Of a stretch of 64,000 bases of DNA, positions 23,290-31,543 are shown in pieces. Origin of the DNA: a virus. Position 1 is the first letter of the stretch, and the number at the start of each line of letters is the position of its first letter. The notes under the pieces are model-generated. The model ran no database searches. It worked only from the letters and a program-made list of their open reading frames with translations, and was not told the origin of the DNA. The position numbers were made by a program, and so were the translations under genes. Location: the IMG/VR virus record IMGVR_UViG_3300025789_000031, positions 21,756 through 85,755 of that record, one strand, 5' to 3'.

Positions 23290-24627
23290 TCACATCACAA
23301 AAATTTTGCCAACAGAATTTGACAAGACATCATCAAACATATATTCCATATCCCTCGCCAATACTGAAGTAGCCTCTGTCCTATCGCTATCGTCACGATA
23401 TTCTGGCTTAAGATTTAGATATTTGCTTGGATTCCCCCAATTTTGGCGACCGTATCCCAAATTAGTTGGTAGTGGATTAAGTGTTACTTGTCCGGTCCCT
23501 AAATACTGAGCAAACAATTCATACAGGAATTCATATGGACGACGAATTTGGCCAGTCCGACTGCTACGTTGAGTGCCAATTGCGTTAAACAAGGCATTAT
23601 ATTCTGGTGTCATGTCCCACTTAACTGCTGAGCGGTTTGCAAAATCAAGATTTTTGTTACGAAGTTTTCCATAATATTGTTCAAGCATGTTATTAACGGA
23701 ACTAAAGAAGTGCTTTTCCGCTTCAGTCCAAACGTTCCAGTTTCTATTATTTCTGCTTCCTGCCTGAACAGCATGCCCGAATCTATGTGCCATAATCCAT
23801 GGTGTCATCATTACTTTCGCATCACCACTGTTACCTACAAACACCACAGTGATAGCATCAACACTCCCATCTAAGATTGGTTGCGCTTGGTCGCCAAACA
23901 TTTTCTTTAGCTGTTCGGGGCTTACTGAGCCAATTTCAGCATATTTACCAGTTCCGGGAATATTACTAAAGAATAGTCTGAAATCATAAGGAGTTTTCTC
24001 AAAAAACTTAACAGCTTTCAATTGATTTTTTGGATGAGGAACTAAACGCTTATCAACGCCTCTGAATGGTCCCGGCTTTTCAAAGTCACCTAACGGAGTA
24101 AACTGCTGTAACGCCATTTCATCAAGCTCTGGCGATTCTTTAATAAAGTCATTTTTGTTTTTCAAAAATATTTCTGAAATCCTCATACAAATTTCCCTGA
24201 TTTTTCTGTTTCCAGTTTCTAACTGTGTAAATTTACGTTGATTTTTAGTTTGTGTTGGATCAGTGTATCCACAGTATACTTTTTTAACAGGACTCGCATT
24301 AATTAGATCAGTGCAACTTTCACTATATCTATCATGCATAGTATCATTGCATGGGCTTAATGTGGTAACAATAATGCTACCTTCTGGAACTTTGCCATAT
24401 TTGGCTTCATATTTATTTAAGGCTTCACGTTCAGCATGAATCCACTTGTCATCTGATTTAGTGCTTATGCCAGTGACGATGTTGTTTTTTGGATCAAGGA
24501 CGGCTGCACCAACAAGACCATCCATCTCGGGATTATCATGGTGTTCCTCTATGACCATCTCACACAATTTGAGAAGGATTTTGTCCAGCTTTTTGTAGTT
24601 GTGGATTTCAAAGTCGGATGCTCTCAT
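23290..24627 (-). CDS. Deaminase-like plus HRxGH peptidase-like fusion protein
   Basis: The product is 445 aa. Residues 15-125 carry a cytidine-deaminase-type zinc site: HAE at 64-66 and PC at 92-93 with a second Cys at 105, giving the long Cys spacing seen in RibD-like members. The C-terminal part (about 170-445) belongs to a T4-like virion protein family with AHRFGHA at 280-286, which resembles a metallopeptidase helix but has Arg where HExxH has Glu. MRASDF begins like the capsid-targeting leaders but has no close L/I-x-E. It is probably virion-associated, and its activity is unknown. Confidence 0.68.
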   Translation of the reverse strand: MRASDFEIHNYKKLDKILLKLCEMVIEEHHDNPEMDGLVGAAVLDPKNNIVTGISTKSDDKWIHAEREALNKYEAKYGKVPEGSIIVTTLSPCNDTMHDRYSESCTDLINASPVKKVYCGYTDPTQTKNQRKFTQLETGNRKIREICMRISEIFLKNKNDFIKESPELDEMALQQFTPLGDFEKPGPFRGVDKRLVPHPKNQLKAVKFFEKTPYDFRLFFSNIPGTGKYAEIGSVSPEQLKKMFGDQAQPILDGSVDAITVVFVGNSGDAKVMMTPWIMAHRFGHAVQAGSRNNRNWNVWTEAEKHFFSSVNNMLEQYYGKLRNKNLDFANRSAVKWDMTPEYNALFNAIGTQRSSRTGQIRRPYEFLYELFAQYLGTGQVTLNPLPTNLGYGRQNWGNPSKYLNLKPEYRDDSDRTEATSVLARDMEYMFDDVLSNSVGKIFVM

Positions 24628-24630
24628 TGT

Positions 24631-25191
24631 TTATGAACTCCAAGACTTTCCAAGCCTTGTTGACATCACATTCCAGTTGATAATCTTCCAAAGTTCTTTG
24701 AGATATTTCTTCTTATCTGACCCATAATCTAATAAAAATGCGTGTTCCCACCAGTCAACAAGAAGCAGTATATCGTCTCGGACTTCATGGTTTTTGATTG
24801 TTTTAATTTTGCCGTCATAGGCAAGATATACCCAGCCTGACCCCTGAACCTTCATTGCTTCTTCAAGAAAATCATTTTTGAATTTATCAAAATTACCAAA
24901 GTGCTTATTTATAAAGGTATACATTGGTCCATTTGGTTTGTTGTTTTCTCTGACTTCTCTAAATTGTGGAAACCACATATTATGCAGGAATGCACCAGCA
25001 TAGTTAAAGTCAGGATCACCTTCACCATCATTGTAGCGTTGTGCATATCCTTTTGCTAACTTATTATAGTGAAGATCAAGCGTATCTTTACCCATAACAG
25101 GATTAACTTCACGTTCAGTGAAGTTAAGTGGGATGATTTCAATGTCTTGAGGCTTTGATTTTGCCTCCAAAAGGTTTATTATTTCGCGCAT
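24631..25191 (-). CDS. Fe/Mn superoxide dismutase with capsid-targeting-like leader
   Basis: The start is placed at ATG 25191, because the upstream TTG (25206) overlaps a late promoter box. The product is 186 aa. The leader MREIINLLE ends in L-L-E. The metal ligands of the Fe/Mn SOD family are all present: His41 (LHYNKLAKGY), His70 (FLHNMWF), Asp146 and His150 (DWWEHAF). A His (135) lies near where the second-sphere Gln sits in many SODs. It would convert superoxide to peroxide, protecting DNA in the capsid or the newly infected cell. The gene stops 3 bp before the next start. Confidence 0.88.
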   Translation of the reverse strand: MREIINLLEAKSKPQDIEIIPLNFTEREVNPVMGKDTLDLHYNKLAKGYAQRYNDGEGDPDFNYAGAFLHNMWFPQFREVRENNKPNGPMYTFINKHFGNFDKFKNDFLEEAMKVQGSGWVYLAYDGKIKTIKNHEVRDDILLLVDWWEHAFLLDYGSDKKKYLKELWKIINWNVMSTRLGKSWSS

Positions 25192-25195
25192 ACTG

Positions 25196-25202
25196 TATTT
25201 AT
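25196..25202 (-). promoter_or_regulatory. Late promoter-like box abutting the SOD start codon
   Basis: The minus strand reads GAATAAATACAGT followed directly by ATG. Spacing to the start codon is only 4 nt, so a transcript from this box would be leaderless or would lack the first codon. Confidence 0.45.
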
Positions 25203-25236
25203 TCAAGCATGCACAAATGTGTTTTGAAATATATCT

Positions 25237-25452
25237 TTACAGTCTTCTGACTATTCGTCCTTTTGAAACATCATAGGCGCTGATTTCAATTGATACCTTA
25301 TCACCCATAAGAATACGAATCTCATGTTGACGCATCTTACCGGCAAGATATGCTAAAATAGTCATATCATTTTCGAGTTTAACTTTGAAGGTAGTATTTG
25401 GCAAAACATCAATGATTTCGCCCTCTACTTTAATTGTGTCTTCTTTAGACAT
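25237..25452 (-). CDS. infA: Translation initiation factor IF-1
   Basis: The product is 71 aa, the normal size of bacterial IF-1. It has the S1/OB fold pattern through its whole length: [19 protein letters not shown], then [25 protein letters not shown] and a final [11 protein letters not shown]-1 binds the 30S A site during initiation. A phage copy could redirect initiation to late mRNAs, and the initiator tRNA at 5626 fits with that. It lies within the late virion gene block. Confidence 0.92.
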   Translation of the reverse strand: MSKEDTIKVEGEIIDVLPNTTFKVKLENDMTILAYLAGKMRQHEIRILMGDKVSIEISAYDVSKGRIVRRL

Positions 25453-25464
25453 ATTAATTCTTAA

Positions 25465-26037
25465 TCACTTTTTTAGCAAATCCCATATTTCTTCTTTTTC
25501 TTTAATTTCTTTTTCAAGTTCGCGATATCTATCACCAAGTTCTTTTAATTCATCCCAGCGTTCTTCTAACTTAGTGTTTGGTCTCAGAATACCAAGACGT
25601 TCTTCAATTTTGTCCAACCTATCAGATAGTTTAACGCCCTTGACGGTAAGTTCTCCATTAATTGTTGTATCACCAGACACATTTAATGATGAACCGATTT
25701 GCGCAATAGATGGTGTGGACCAAATTGGACTGTTATAAGGAGAAGCTGCAGTTATTGCATGATTTGCCCATGTTGCGGAACTGCCAACGCCACCGCTATA
25801 TCCACCGCCACTTCCAACAGTATAAACAGTGCCCCCACCTCCAGAAAGAATTCCATTGCTTATACCATAAGATGTCTGGTGATTATATATGCTGTTTGAA
25901 ATGCTCATGCTATTTGCCAAACCGCTAATGACATTCCAGTCAATAGAATTCTGTTCTGTTTTGTCTTCTTCTTTAATATCACCATCATCATTTGTCATAT
26001 AAATTTCTTCGTCATCAATAATAATAGAATCAATCAT
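25465..26037 (-). CDS. T4-like virion protein with glycine-rich region and coiled-coil tail
   Basis: The product is 190 aa. The N-terminal part is acidic, and a Gly/Ser-rich stretch follows (about 67-95). A GDTTINGELTVKGVKLSDRL segment precedes the C-terminal coiled coil (about 130-190, rich in KELEE). This family is widespread in T4-like marine phages and is probably structural. It overlaps the next gene by one base. Confidence 0.7.
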   Translation of the reverse strand: MIDSIIIDDEEIYMTNDDGDIKEEDKTEQNSIDWNVISGLANSMSISNSIYNHQTSYGISNGILSGGGGTVYTVGSGGGYSGGVGSSATWANHAITAASPYNSPIWSTPSIAQIGSSLNVSGDTTINGELTVKGVKLSDRLDKIEERLGILRPNTKLEERWDELKELGDRYRELEKEIKEKEEIWDLLKK

Positions 26038-26219
26038 TAATTTGCCTTTTTTAAAAATAATTCACCATGCTCATCAATGCCTATTTCAACGGCATCACCC
26101 TCTTTCCAGCCTAAATATTTTAGAAGTGGAATGGGCACAGGTATGATCATGTCACCATTGGAATCTTCCTGAGTGATGACCTCATATCTCGTTTTGCTTC
26201 TTTTGGATTTGGATGACAT
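26037..26219 (-). CDS. AbrB/MazE-like small protein
   Basis: The product is 60 aa. DMIIPVPIPLLKYLGWKEGDAVEIGIDEHGELFLKK is the swapped-hairpin AbrB/SpoVT DNA-binding pattern. The N-terminus is basic. There is no toxin gene beside it, so it is more likely a phage regulator than an antitoxin. Confidence 0.75.
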   Translation of the reverse strand: MSSKSKRSKTRYEVITQEDSNGDMIIPVPIPLLKYLGWKEGDAVEIGIDEHGELFLKKAN

Positions 26220-26256
26220 ATTAATATTTAGTTAGAATACTAATCACCGATTTGTT

Positions 26257-27342
26257 TTACCAAGCACGGCATGACCAATAGCGCGCTTTCCATTTAGGTC
26301 CAGGATTTTCACAGTGATGTCTTGCTCTGAATGATTTACGATGACCTGGGCTATTTTTCTTTATACGCATATTTGGATCGCCAAAATTGACCTTTACTAC
26401 TTTACCGTTTGGCTTTTTAACATAGACTTTACTTTTGGCGACATCACCTGCCATTGGCTTATTAAGCGTAACTTTACGTCCTTGATACTCTGCTTCATAC
26501 ATGGGATCAACAGGTTTTCCGGTTTCGTCACGAATTTCATCGCCAGTGGTTGAATAATGATCATATGTTTTTTGTAGACGATCTTTTAGTTCTTTGATTT
26601 TATATTCGTCGCCGCTTTTAATTGCACGTTCCAAATACGAATTGAGTTTAGCTAACTGCGGATCAGATTTAATAGCATTTTCATATTCCATGTGACTAAT
26701 GCCAAGCATTGCTGCAATTGCTGCAGCACCACCGAGTGCCCAAGTCTTCCAGCCTTCTTCCAACTCTTCTTCATTTTTTCCATGAGCAAGTTTTTTAATT
26801 TCATTAAGTTCATCGTTATCAGCATCGGAGTCTAAATGATCATAGTTACCAGATTCAAGGGCATGAACAACTTCTTTCACCCAACCACTAACATCTGAAC
26901 TTCCAATTTCTTCAACGTCACCCACCTCATGTGCTACGTCTTCAATTGCTGCCATAATTCTTACCGGACCATACTTACCAACTAATTCTGGGTGCTGACG
27001 AAGAATTCTCCAACGAATAGCGCCTTCTGCAGGATGACTGTCATTACTGTCTTCACCCATCATGTATGAACCGGCAGATGATGCATCGGAGTCTGCACCC
27101 ATTTTCATGTATTCATCAACATTTTCTGATTCATTCAAAATACCATGGAAACCAAGAAACTCAGCAGCGTCTTCATCTAGATGAAGAATGATTCCATCTT
27201 CTGTAAAGCCCACTACTCCCGTTTCAATGACAAAATTTTCATTGAGTTCAATATCAACACGGTCATGAAGCTGAATAGTATCACTCTCATGGTTTTCTTC
27301 CATGCTGCGGATAAGTCTGTATAGGTCTCTGGTATCAGTCAT
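26257..27342 (-). CDS. Acidic T4-like protein with Cys/Trp C-terminal tail
   Basis: The start is ATG at 27342 behind CGGAGATTACA, with a late box upstream. The longer ORF has no ribosome site. The product is 361 aa. A strongly acidic central region follows an N-terminal AbrB-like strand set. A hydrophobic helix (about 195-210, LGGAAAIAAMLGISH) and a basic C-terminus ending with HHCENPGPKWKARYWSCRAW complete it. This tail recurs in marine T4-like phage proteins. It may be a head or scaffold-associated protein. Confidence 0.65.
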   Translation of the reverse strand: MTDTRDLYRLIRSMEENHESDTIQLHDRVDIELNENFVIETGVVGFTEDGIILHLDEDAAEFLGFHGILNESENVDEYMKMGADSDASSAGSYMMGEDSNDSHPAEGAIRWRILRQHPELVGKYGPVRIMAAIEDVAHEVGDVEEIGSSDVSGWVKEVVHALESGNYDHLDSDADNDELNEIKKLAHGKNEEELEEGWKTWALGGAAAIAAMLGISHMEYENAIKSDPQLAKLNSYLERAIKSGDEYKIKELKDRLQKTYDHYSTTGDEIRDETGKPVDPMYEAEYQGRKVTLNKPMAGDVAKSKVYVKKPNGKVVKVNFGDPNMRIKKNSPGHRKSFRARHHCENPGPKWKARYWSCRAW

Positions 27343-27364
27343 TGTAATCTCCGAAATATATCTA

Positions 27365-27907
27365 TTATTTATCACAGAAAACATTTTGTAACACATTCGT
27401 TACTTTATCCAGAGAATCCTCATCCGCTTGATATTTGATAGCAACACCACCGTGATTGCTCCAAGGAATAGTATTTCCCTTCCAATCATCAATTAAGACA
27501 TTTGGTGTTCCGTCAGGCTGAACTGCGTATTTGTATTTTTCGCGCTCAAAAATAACATTATCAGGCTTGATGATCACATGTTTTTGTAGCCATTCACGCT
27601 TACCTTTGATGCTTCCGCCTTCATCAAATCTTAGAGGGCTGCTTAAAATGGTATATCCACCAGCATATTTCTTCACGAGTTGGATAAGTGCGTTCGCTGT
27701 GGAAAAGGGCTTTACATCGCGAAACAAATGATACGCATCTGAATCCTTAAAGAAGCGTTCCCATTGATCATTAGTCATATCATTATAGTGTTCCACATCA
27801 CTAAATTCTGCGGCATCAGAATACAAATCTGCAAGAACGCCATCCATATCAACATAGCAAATAGGCTTGCCTATTTGTTCGGATTCTATTAAATCGTTTA
27901 TTTTCAT
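27365..27907 (-). CDS. HAD-family 5'(3')-nucleotidase-like enzyme
   Basis: The product is 180 aa. The HAD motif I YVDMDGVLAD places Asp at 20 and 22. Motif II is TILSSP and motif III/IV is NVLIDDWKGN, as in 5'(3')-deoxyribonucleotidases and related phage phosphatases. MKINDLIE|SEQ could be a capsid-targeting leader (L-I-E), so the enzyme may be packaged. ATG at 27907 coincides with the predicted start of transcription and has no Shine-Dalgarno. Confidence 0.8.
   Translation of the reverse strand: MKINDLIESEQIGKPICYVDMDGVLADLYSDAAEFSDVEHYNDMTNDQWERFFKDSDAYHLFRDVKPFSTANALIQLVKKYAGGYTILSSPLRFDEGGSIKGKREWLQKHVIIKPDNVIFEREKYKYAVQPDGTPNVLIDDWKGNTIPWSNHGGVAIKYQADEDSLDKVTNVLQNVFCDK
27366..27372 (-). 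promoter_or_regulatory. Late promoter-like box
   Basis: The minus strand reads GATAAATAATAG, 24 nt before the start at 27342 and overlapping the end of the upstream gene. Confidence 0.5.
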
Positions 27908-27913
27908 AAGATT

Positions 27914-27942
27914 ATTATATCAAAAAACGTCGCTATTGTCAA
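27914..27942 (-). promoter_or_regulatory. Consensus sigma70-like promoter, leaderless start
   Basis: TTGACA (27942-27937), a 17-nt spacer and TATAAT (27919-27914). The ATG follows 6 nt after the -10 box. Confidence 0.82.
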
Positions 27943-28208
27943 GATTTGCGGCGACGGTTAGTCATTTTTTTGACAGGAATATAATCTTTGTTCATAACGG
28001 GACTGCGATCAGGAATGATATGACTAAAATTAATCATATCATCGCCATATTTCAGTGTGAATAGTGACTGCATATCATCTTTGTTGTTCTCAAAACCGAC
28101 AATCAAATGGTTATGAAACCGTATTTTATAACCAATTTTATTGGTCTTGATGTCCTGTAGGATGTCATCAAAGTTGTTTGATTCACGATTAAAAATTAAA
28201 AACTTCAT
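27939..28208 (-). CDS. Hypothetical protein (89 aa)
   Basis: The product is 89 aa with a beta-strand-rich N-terminal half and basic tail KKMTNRRRKS. No family is recognised. It is tightly packed before the next minus-strand promoter, and its 3' end overlaps the -35 box of that promoter. Confidence 0.65.
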   Translation of the reverse strand: MKFLIFNRESNNFDDILQDIKTNKIGYKIRFHNHLIVGFENNKDDMQSLFTLKYGDDMINFSHIIPDRSPVMNKDYIPVKKMTNRRRKS

Positions 28209-28209
28209 A

Positions 28210-28410
28210 TCATTTGTTCCAGATTAAAAATGCTACGTAGTCACGTTCGGATTCAAATAGAAAATCAAAACCGTTAAATTGATCTTCAACGTTTTCCATA
28301 AACCGCCAGTCTCCAGTGCAATTACGTTCACACCATTCTACAATGGGCTGTAATTGTCCGTAAGGGAGAGTAATGTTGGCTCTATGGGCAGTCGGTATAC
28401 TTATGGACAT
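28210..28410 (-). CDS. Small protein with terminal Y-V-A-F-L-I-W motif
   Basis: The product is 66 aa ending ERDYVAFLIWNK, a variant of the C-terminal aromatic motif seen in many small proteins of this genome. It starts inside the end of the deaminase gene (29-bp overlap). The function is unknown. Confidence 0.65.
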   Translation of the reverse strand: MSISIPTAHRANITLPYGQLQPIVEWCERNCTGDWRFMENVEDQFNGFDFLFESERDYVAFLIWNK

Positions 28411-28903
28411 TAATCCCCCCTTGTGTCAAAAATCGCAATCCAGCATCGTCGCGATACTGTTCTTGGTAATATACTGTTGAGATTCCTGCTTGATAGATAA
28501 GTTTGGCACAGTCAATGCATGGTGCATGAGTGCAAAACAAAGTAGCACCTTCGGATGACTCCGTGCTTTTTGCCACCTTCATAAGTGCGTTACTTTCTGC
28601 ATGTAGCACCTCGGGGCGAGTCTTTAATCCATATCTAACATTACATCTGGATTGCTCATTCCACATTTCATATGGATATTGGGATTCAAACTCTTCAACA
28701 GAAAGCCATCCTCCTGCCCCATTGTCCCAAACTTTAAACTCACAGTCATTATCCCATCCACTCGGCATTCCATTATAGCCAGTGGCGATAATCTGAGTAT
28801 CATTTTTTACAATAACTGCTCCAACTTTCAATCGTTTTGCATAACTAAGTGTGCTAGTAAGTGCAGCAAATTTCATAAAGTAATCAATAAATTTAGGCTT
28901 CAT
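28382..28903 (-). CDS. cd: dCMP deaminase
   Basis: The product is 173 aa, near T4 cd in size. Zinc-site motifs are HAESNAL (HAE near residue 101) and PCIDCAK (near 128). An N-terminal VGAVIVKNDTQIIATGYNG block is typical of the family. It deaminates dCMP to dUMP, feeding dTMP synthesis. The stop codon is TAG, which shows amber is used as a genuine stop in this genome. Confidence 0.93.
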   Translation of the reverse strand: MKPKFIDYFMKFAALTSTLSYAKRLKVGAVIVKNDTQIIATGYNGMPSGWDNDCEFKVWDNGAGGWLSVEEFESQYPYEMWNEQSRCNVRYGLKTRPEVLHAESNALMKVAKSTESSEGATLFCTHAPCIDCAKLIYQAGISTVYYQEQYRDDAGLRFLTQGGINVHKYTDCP

Positions 28904-28906
28904 TAA

Positions 28907-29446
28907 TTAATCCCATAAACTTCGGAAATAACGACCAAACAATTCAAGCCCTTCTTGGATACGTTCTTCATGTAATCTATGTCCCACATAATCATACCAG
29001 TGACCGTTTGGATTTTCATCCACCATTTCATAAGTCTCTTCATCCTTTCCTGTAATAGGATTAGGATATACTATCTCAGATTTTTTCCAATGAAGAACAA
29101 ATTCACCATGGTGATAACGACTATCATAATCACCATCAACAATTTGCTGAAATGACCAAATCATCTTGTCAAACGTTTCTTCCCATTTTTCACAGTTTTT
29201 ATCAAATACTGCGCGCTCATCCTCGTGTATGAAATCAAAAACATAATTTCTATCCATGTCTCCGCCAATTGCAGATACAAATTCGCTTGGAACACCATGT
29301 TTAGATTGCTTAAGTTGAATGAGTGCAGGGAGAATGATCAGCGCAAGCGTGTTGTCCAAGCTCCATGTATCAAACTTCTCAATATTAATGTCTATCTTAC
29401 GTTGGATACCGAATCCACTGGGATATCGTCCTAAATTAATCTTCAT
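28907..29446 (-). CDS. Conserved T4-like hypothetical protein
   Basis: The product is 179 aa. The block FDTWSLDNTLALIILPALIQ followed by KHGVPS and a His-rich region YHHGEF is conserved among T4-like phages. The function is unknown. It ends 4 bp before the deaminase gene, which suggests one transcript. Confidence 0.75.
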   Translation of the reverse strand: MKINLGRYPSGFGIQRKIDINIEKFDTWSLDNTLALIILPALIQLKQSKHGVPSEFVSAIGGDMDRNYVFDFIHEDERAVFDKNCEKWEETFDKMIWSFQQIVDGDYDSRYHHGEFVLHWKKSEIVYPNPITGKDEETYEMVDENPNGHWYDYVGHRLHEERIQEGLELFGRYFRSLWD

Positions 29447-29454
29447 CTTTTTCC

Positions 29455-29817
29455 TTAATTATTAATTTTTGGCAACATGGAGTTAGGTGAGGTAGGAGTT
29501 GCCTCTCCATCAGCAAACCAGAACATTTCAGTTTTAACGTCTTTGGATACGACAAAAGCCAATGAAATGTGCTTGTTATTCTTCAGGGTCTTGGCCAACT
29601 CTTCAATGGTGGGAGCTTGGCACAAAAAAGTTTGAGGCTTTTCTGTGTAGAGATAATAGTTGCCCTCCATATATTCTGCAATACATACAGGAAACATTTG
29701 TCTCTGCTTATCTTTACTGACCTGCTTGACCGCGTTCCCATAAAGGAAACGGGAAGCGATCATAAAGCCCAAACCAAAACTTAACAGATTAGTGATTAAC
29801 ACTGTGAGTTGGTGCAT
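29455..29817 (-). CDS. Membrane-anchored hypothetical protein
   Basis: The product is 120 aa. One N-terminal transmembrane helix (about residues 5-23) is followed by a basic segment and a soluble alpha/beta domain. The anchor suggests an N-out, cytoplasmic-domain topology. No family is recognised. Confidence 0.6.
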   Translation of the reverse strand: MHQLTVLITNLLSFGLGFMIASRFLYGNAVKQVSKDKQRQMFPVCIAEYMEGNYYLYTEKPQTFLCQAPTIEELAKTLKNNKHISLAFVVSKDVKTEMFWFADGEATPTSPNSMLPKINN

Positions 29818-29841
29818 AATTAAATCCTTTTATATTAATTA

Positions 29842-30723
29842 TCAAATATCCAAAAACTTCAATTGAAACAGATCAGCATTGGGATCGTGCCCTTTATACC
29901 CACGCGGATTACACACAACACGAGTATCACCCATCATATAATCAAATGGGTTATGAACATGTCCATGGAACCAATGAGTAATCTGAGGACGATCAAGAAT
30001 AAATTCAGACAGATCACTATGATATCCACCATTCATATAGTAATCGTTTTTGTAGTTTGCATGAATGCTCAAGGGAGTAGGAGCCATATGTCCTATTACG
30101 ACATATTGCTTGCTCGGATCAGCATCAACCGTCTGTCTGATATATCCCAAAGTAGACGCATGATGTGCTACCGCGTCCACAGGAAGAAACTTTCGGTAGT
30201 TCTGCTGACTATTACGAATAATGTGAAAGTCATTCATCATGCCTTCAATCAACTGCAGCGTAGATGGATCGCGCTTGTTCATGTCGGTCCAAAGTGTGCC
30301 GCCAAGGAAAGTGATACCATCAATTTCAACTTTATCGTGATCAAGAAAATGAATGTTTGGATAGTTTTTCATTTCTTCACGAAGCCAGTCATATGCATCG
30401 GGATATTTACCATGATAAAACTCATGATTTCCAGCAACGTAAACTACATGTTCATATTCAGCACTTACATGGTTAAAGAATTCACGAAAACGCATAGCCA
30501 ATTGTTGGCCTTTACTTGGCTTCCAGATGACATGTTCTGCTGGAGGAATGATAGGGTGTGGGTTCTCATGAAGTGCATATGCAGTCACGATATCACCTGC
30601 AAGGATAAGAACCTTTGCTCCTTCTGTGTTTGGAAGAGTAATGGTTTCAAATTCCAAGTGGAGCTAAAGGTCGGAAGCAATTGCAACACGCAAACTTCCG
30701 ACACCTTTTCCTTTCTGATTCAT
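29842..30723 (-). pseudogene. Calcineurin-like metallophosphoesterase interrupted by an in-frame amber codon
   Basis: Reading from ATG at 30723 (AAAGGA upstream, strong promoter) gives MNQKGKGVGSLRVAIASDL, then TAG at 30664-30666, then LHLEFETITLPNTEG in the same frame. The downstream 271 codons keep the phosphoesterase motifs GDIV, AGNHEFYHG, GHMAP and HGHVH. The normal motif SDLHLEF is split by TAG-CTC. Without readthrough only a TTG start at 30657 could make the domain, missing the first metal ligand. It may be a pseudogene, a readthrough gene or a sequence variant. Confidence 0.75.
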
Positions 30724-30754
30724 AATTATGATTCCTTTGTTAAATGATAGATTG

Positions 30755-30783
30755 ATTATAACATCAAAATTAATTGATGTCAA
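30755..30783 (-). promoter_or_regulatory. Consensus sigma70-like promoter
   Basis: TTGACA (30783-30778), a 17-nt spacer and TATAAT (30760-30755), 32 nt before ATG at 30723. Confidence 0.82.
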
Positions 30784-30860
30784 CGAAAAAGATAAATAAA
30801 AGTGAGGATCGCGGCACTCGCAATGCCCATCCCCTCTAATACTGTTAAGGAGTATCAGCA

Positions 30861-31508
30861 ATGACTATTTATTTGTACAAGAAGACCCATAACAAAACCG
30901 GTCTCAATTACCTCGGAAAAACTACACAAGACCCACATAAATATAAAGGTTCCGGCAAAAGATGGCAAAACCATATAAAAAAACATGGATATGATGTCAC
31001 TACGGAAATCCTGCGAGAATGTCAAACTAACGAAGAAGTTAGGGAATGGGGGCTATATTACAGTGCTTTGTGGAATGTAGTAGAAAGTAAAGAGTGGGCT
31101 AATCTTAAAGAAGAATACGGCGACGGTGGTGGCGCGCGAGGGGAGGGCAACGGTATGTACGGAAAAACTCACACAGATGAGGTGAAAGCGGCACAAGGAA
31201 AAGTTGCTACAGATAGGTTTAAAGGTAAATCATACGAAGAACTATATGGTAAAGAAAAAGCCGATGAACTTAAGAAGAAACGATCTGCAAACTTTAAAGG
31301 TAAAGATAACTCTGGAAAAAATAATCCCAGAGCAAGACGGATACTTATTGTTGATCCTTTAGGCAAAAAAATAGAATGTTTTGGGAATCTTAGACATACT
31401 TGTAAAGAATTGGGATTACCATTTCATCTAATATATGGTGTGTTGCGTGATGGAACAACATCCAAGCATCCTAAAATCAAAGGATATTCTGCGACATATG
31501 TCGGATAG
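30861..31508 (+). CDS. GIY-YIG homing endonuclease
   Basis: The product is 215 aa. The N-terminal GIY-YIG-type block IYLYKKTHNKTGLNYLGKTT lacks the exact GIY but keeps the Y and Y-x-G residues. NUMOD3-like DNA-contact segments (GNGMYGKTHTDEVKAA, GKDNSGKNNP) and a C-terminal helix-turn-helix-like part follow. It is a plus-strand gene alone in a minus-strand block, with its own AAGGAG, as expected for a free-standing Seg-type mobile gene. It ends with TAG. Confidence 0.88.
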   Translation: MTIYLYKKTHNKTGLNYLGKTTQDPHKYKGSGKRWQNHIKKHGYDVTTEILRECQTNEEVREWGLYYSALWNVVESKEWANLKEEYGDGGGARGEGNGMYGKTHTDEVKAAQGKVATDRFKGKSYEELYGKEKADELKKKRSANFKGKDNSGKNNPRARRILIVDPLGKKIECFGNLRHTCKELGLPFHLIYGVLRDGTTSKHPKIKGYSATYVG

Positions 31509-31543
31509 CGATACGGGTCATGTTATATCCTTTCTAAAGAACA

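Noticed and set aside
24631-25206. SOD start at TTG 25206
   Set aside because: The five extra codons are the late promoter box read as protein; ATG at 25191 gives a leader matching its neighbours.
29863-30747. 294-codon plus-strand open frame
   Set aside because: It is antisense to the metallophosphoesterase gene and has no ribosome site; its translation (rich in His, Ile, Met, Cys) is typical of an antisense shadow.
28382-31508. Genome-wide amber recoding
   Set aside because: TAG ends dCMP deaminase, the HrgA-like gene and the GIY-YIG gene at sensible lengths, and no CUA tRNA is seen, so the two in-frame ambers are treated as local events.
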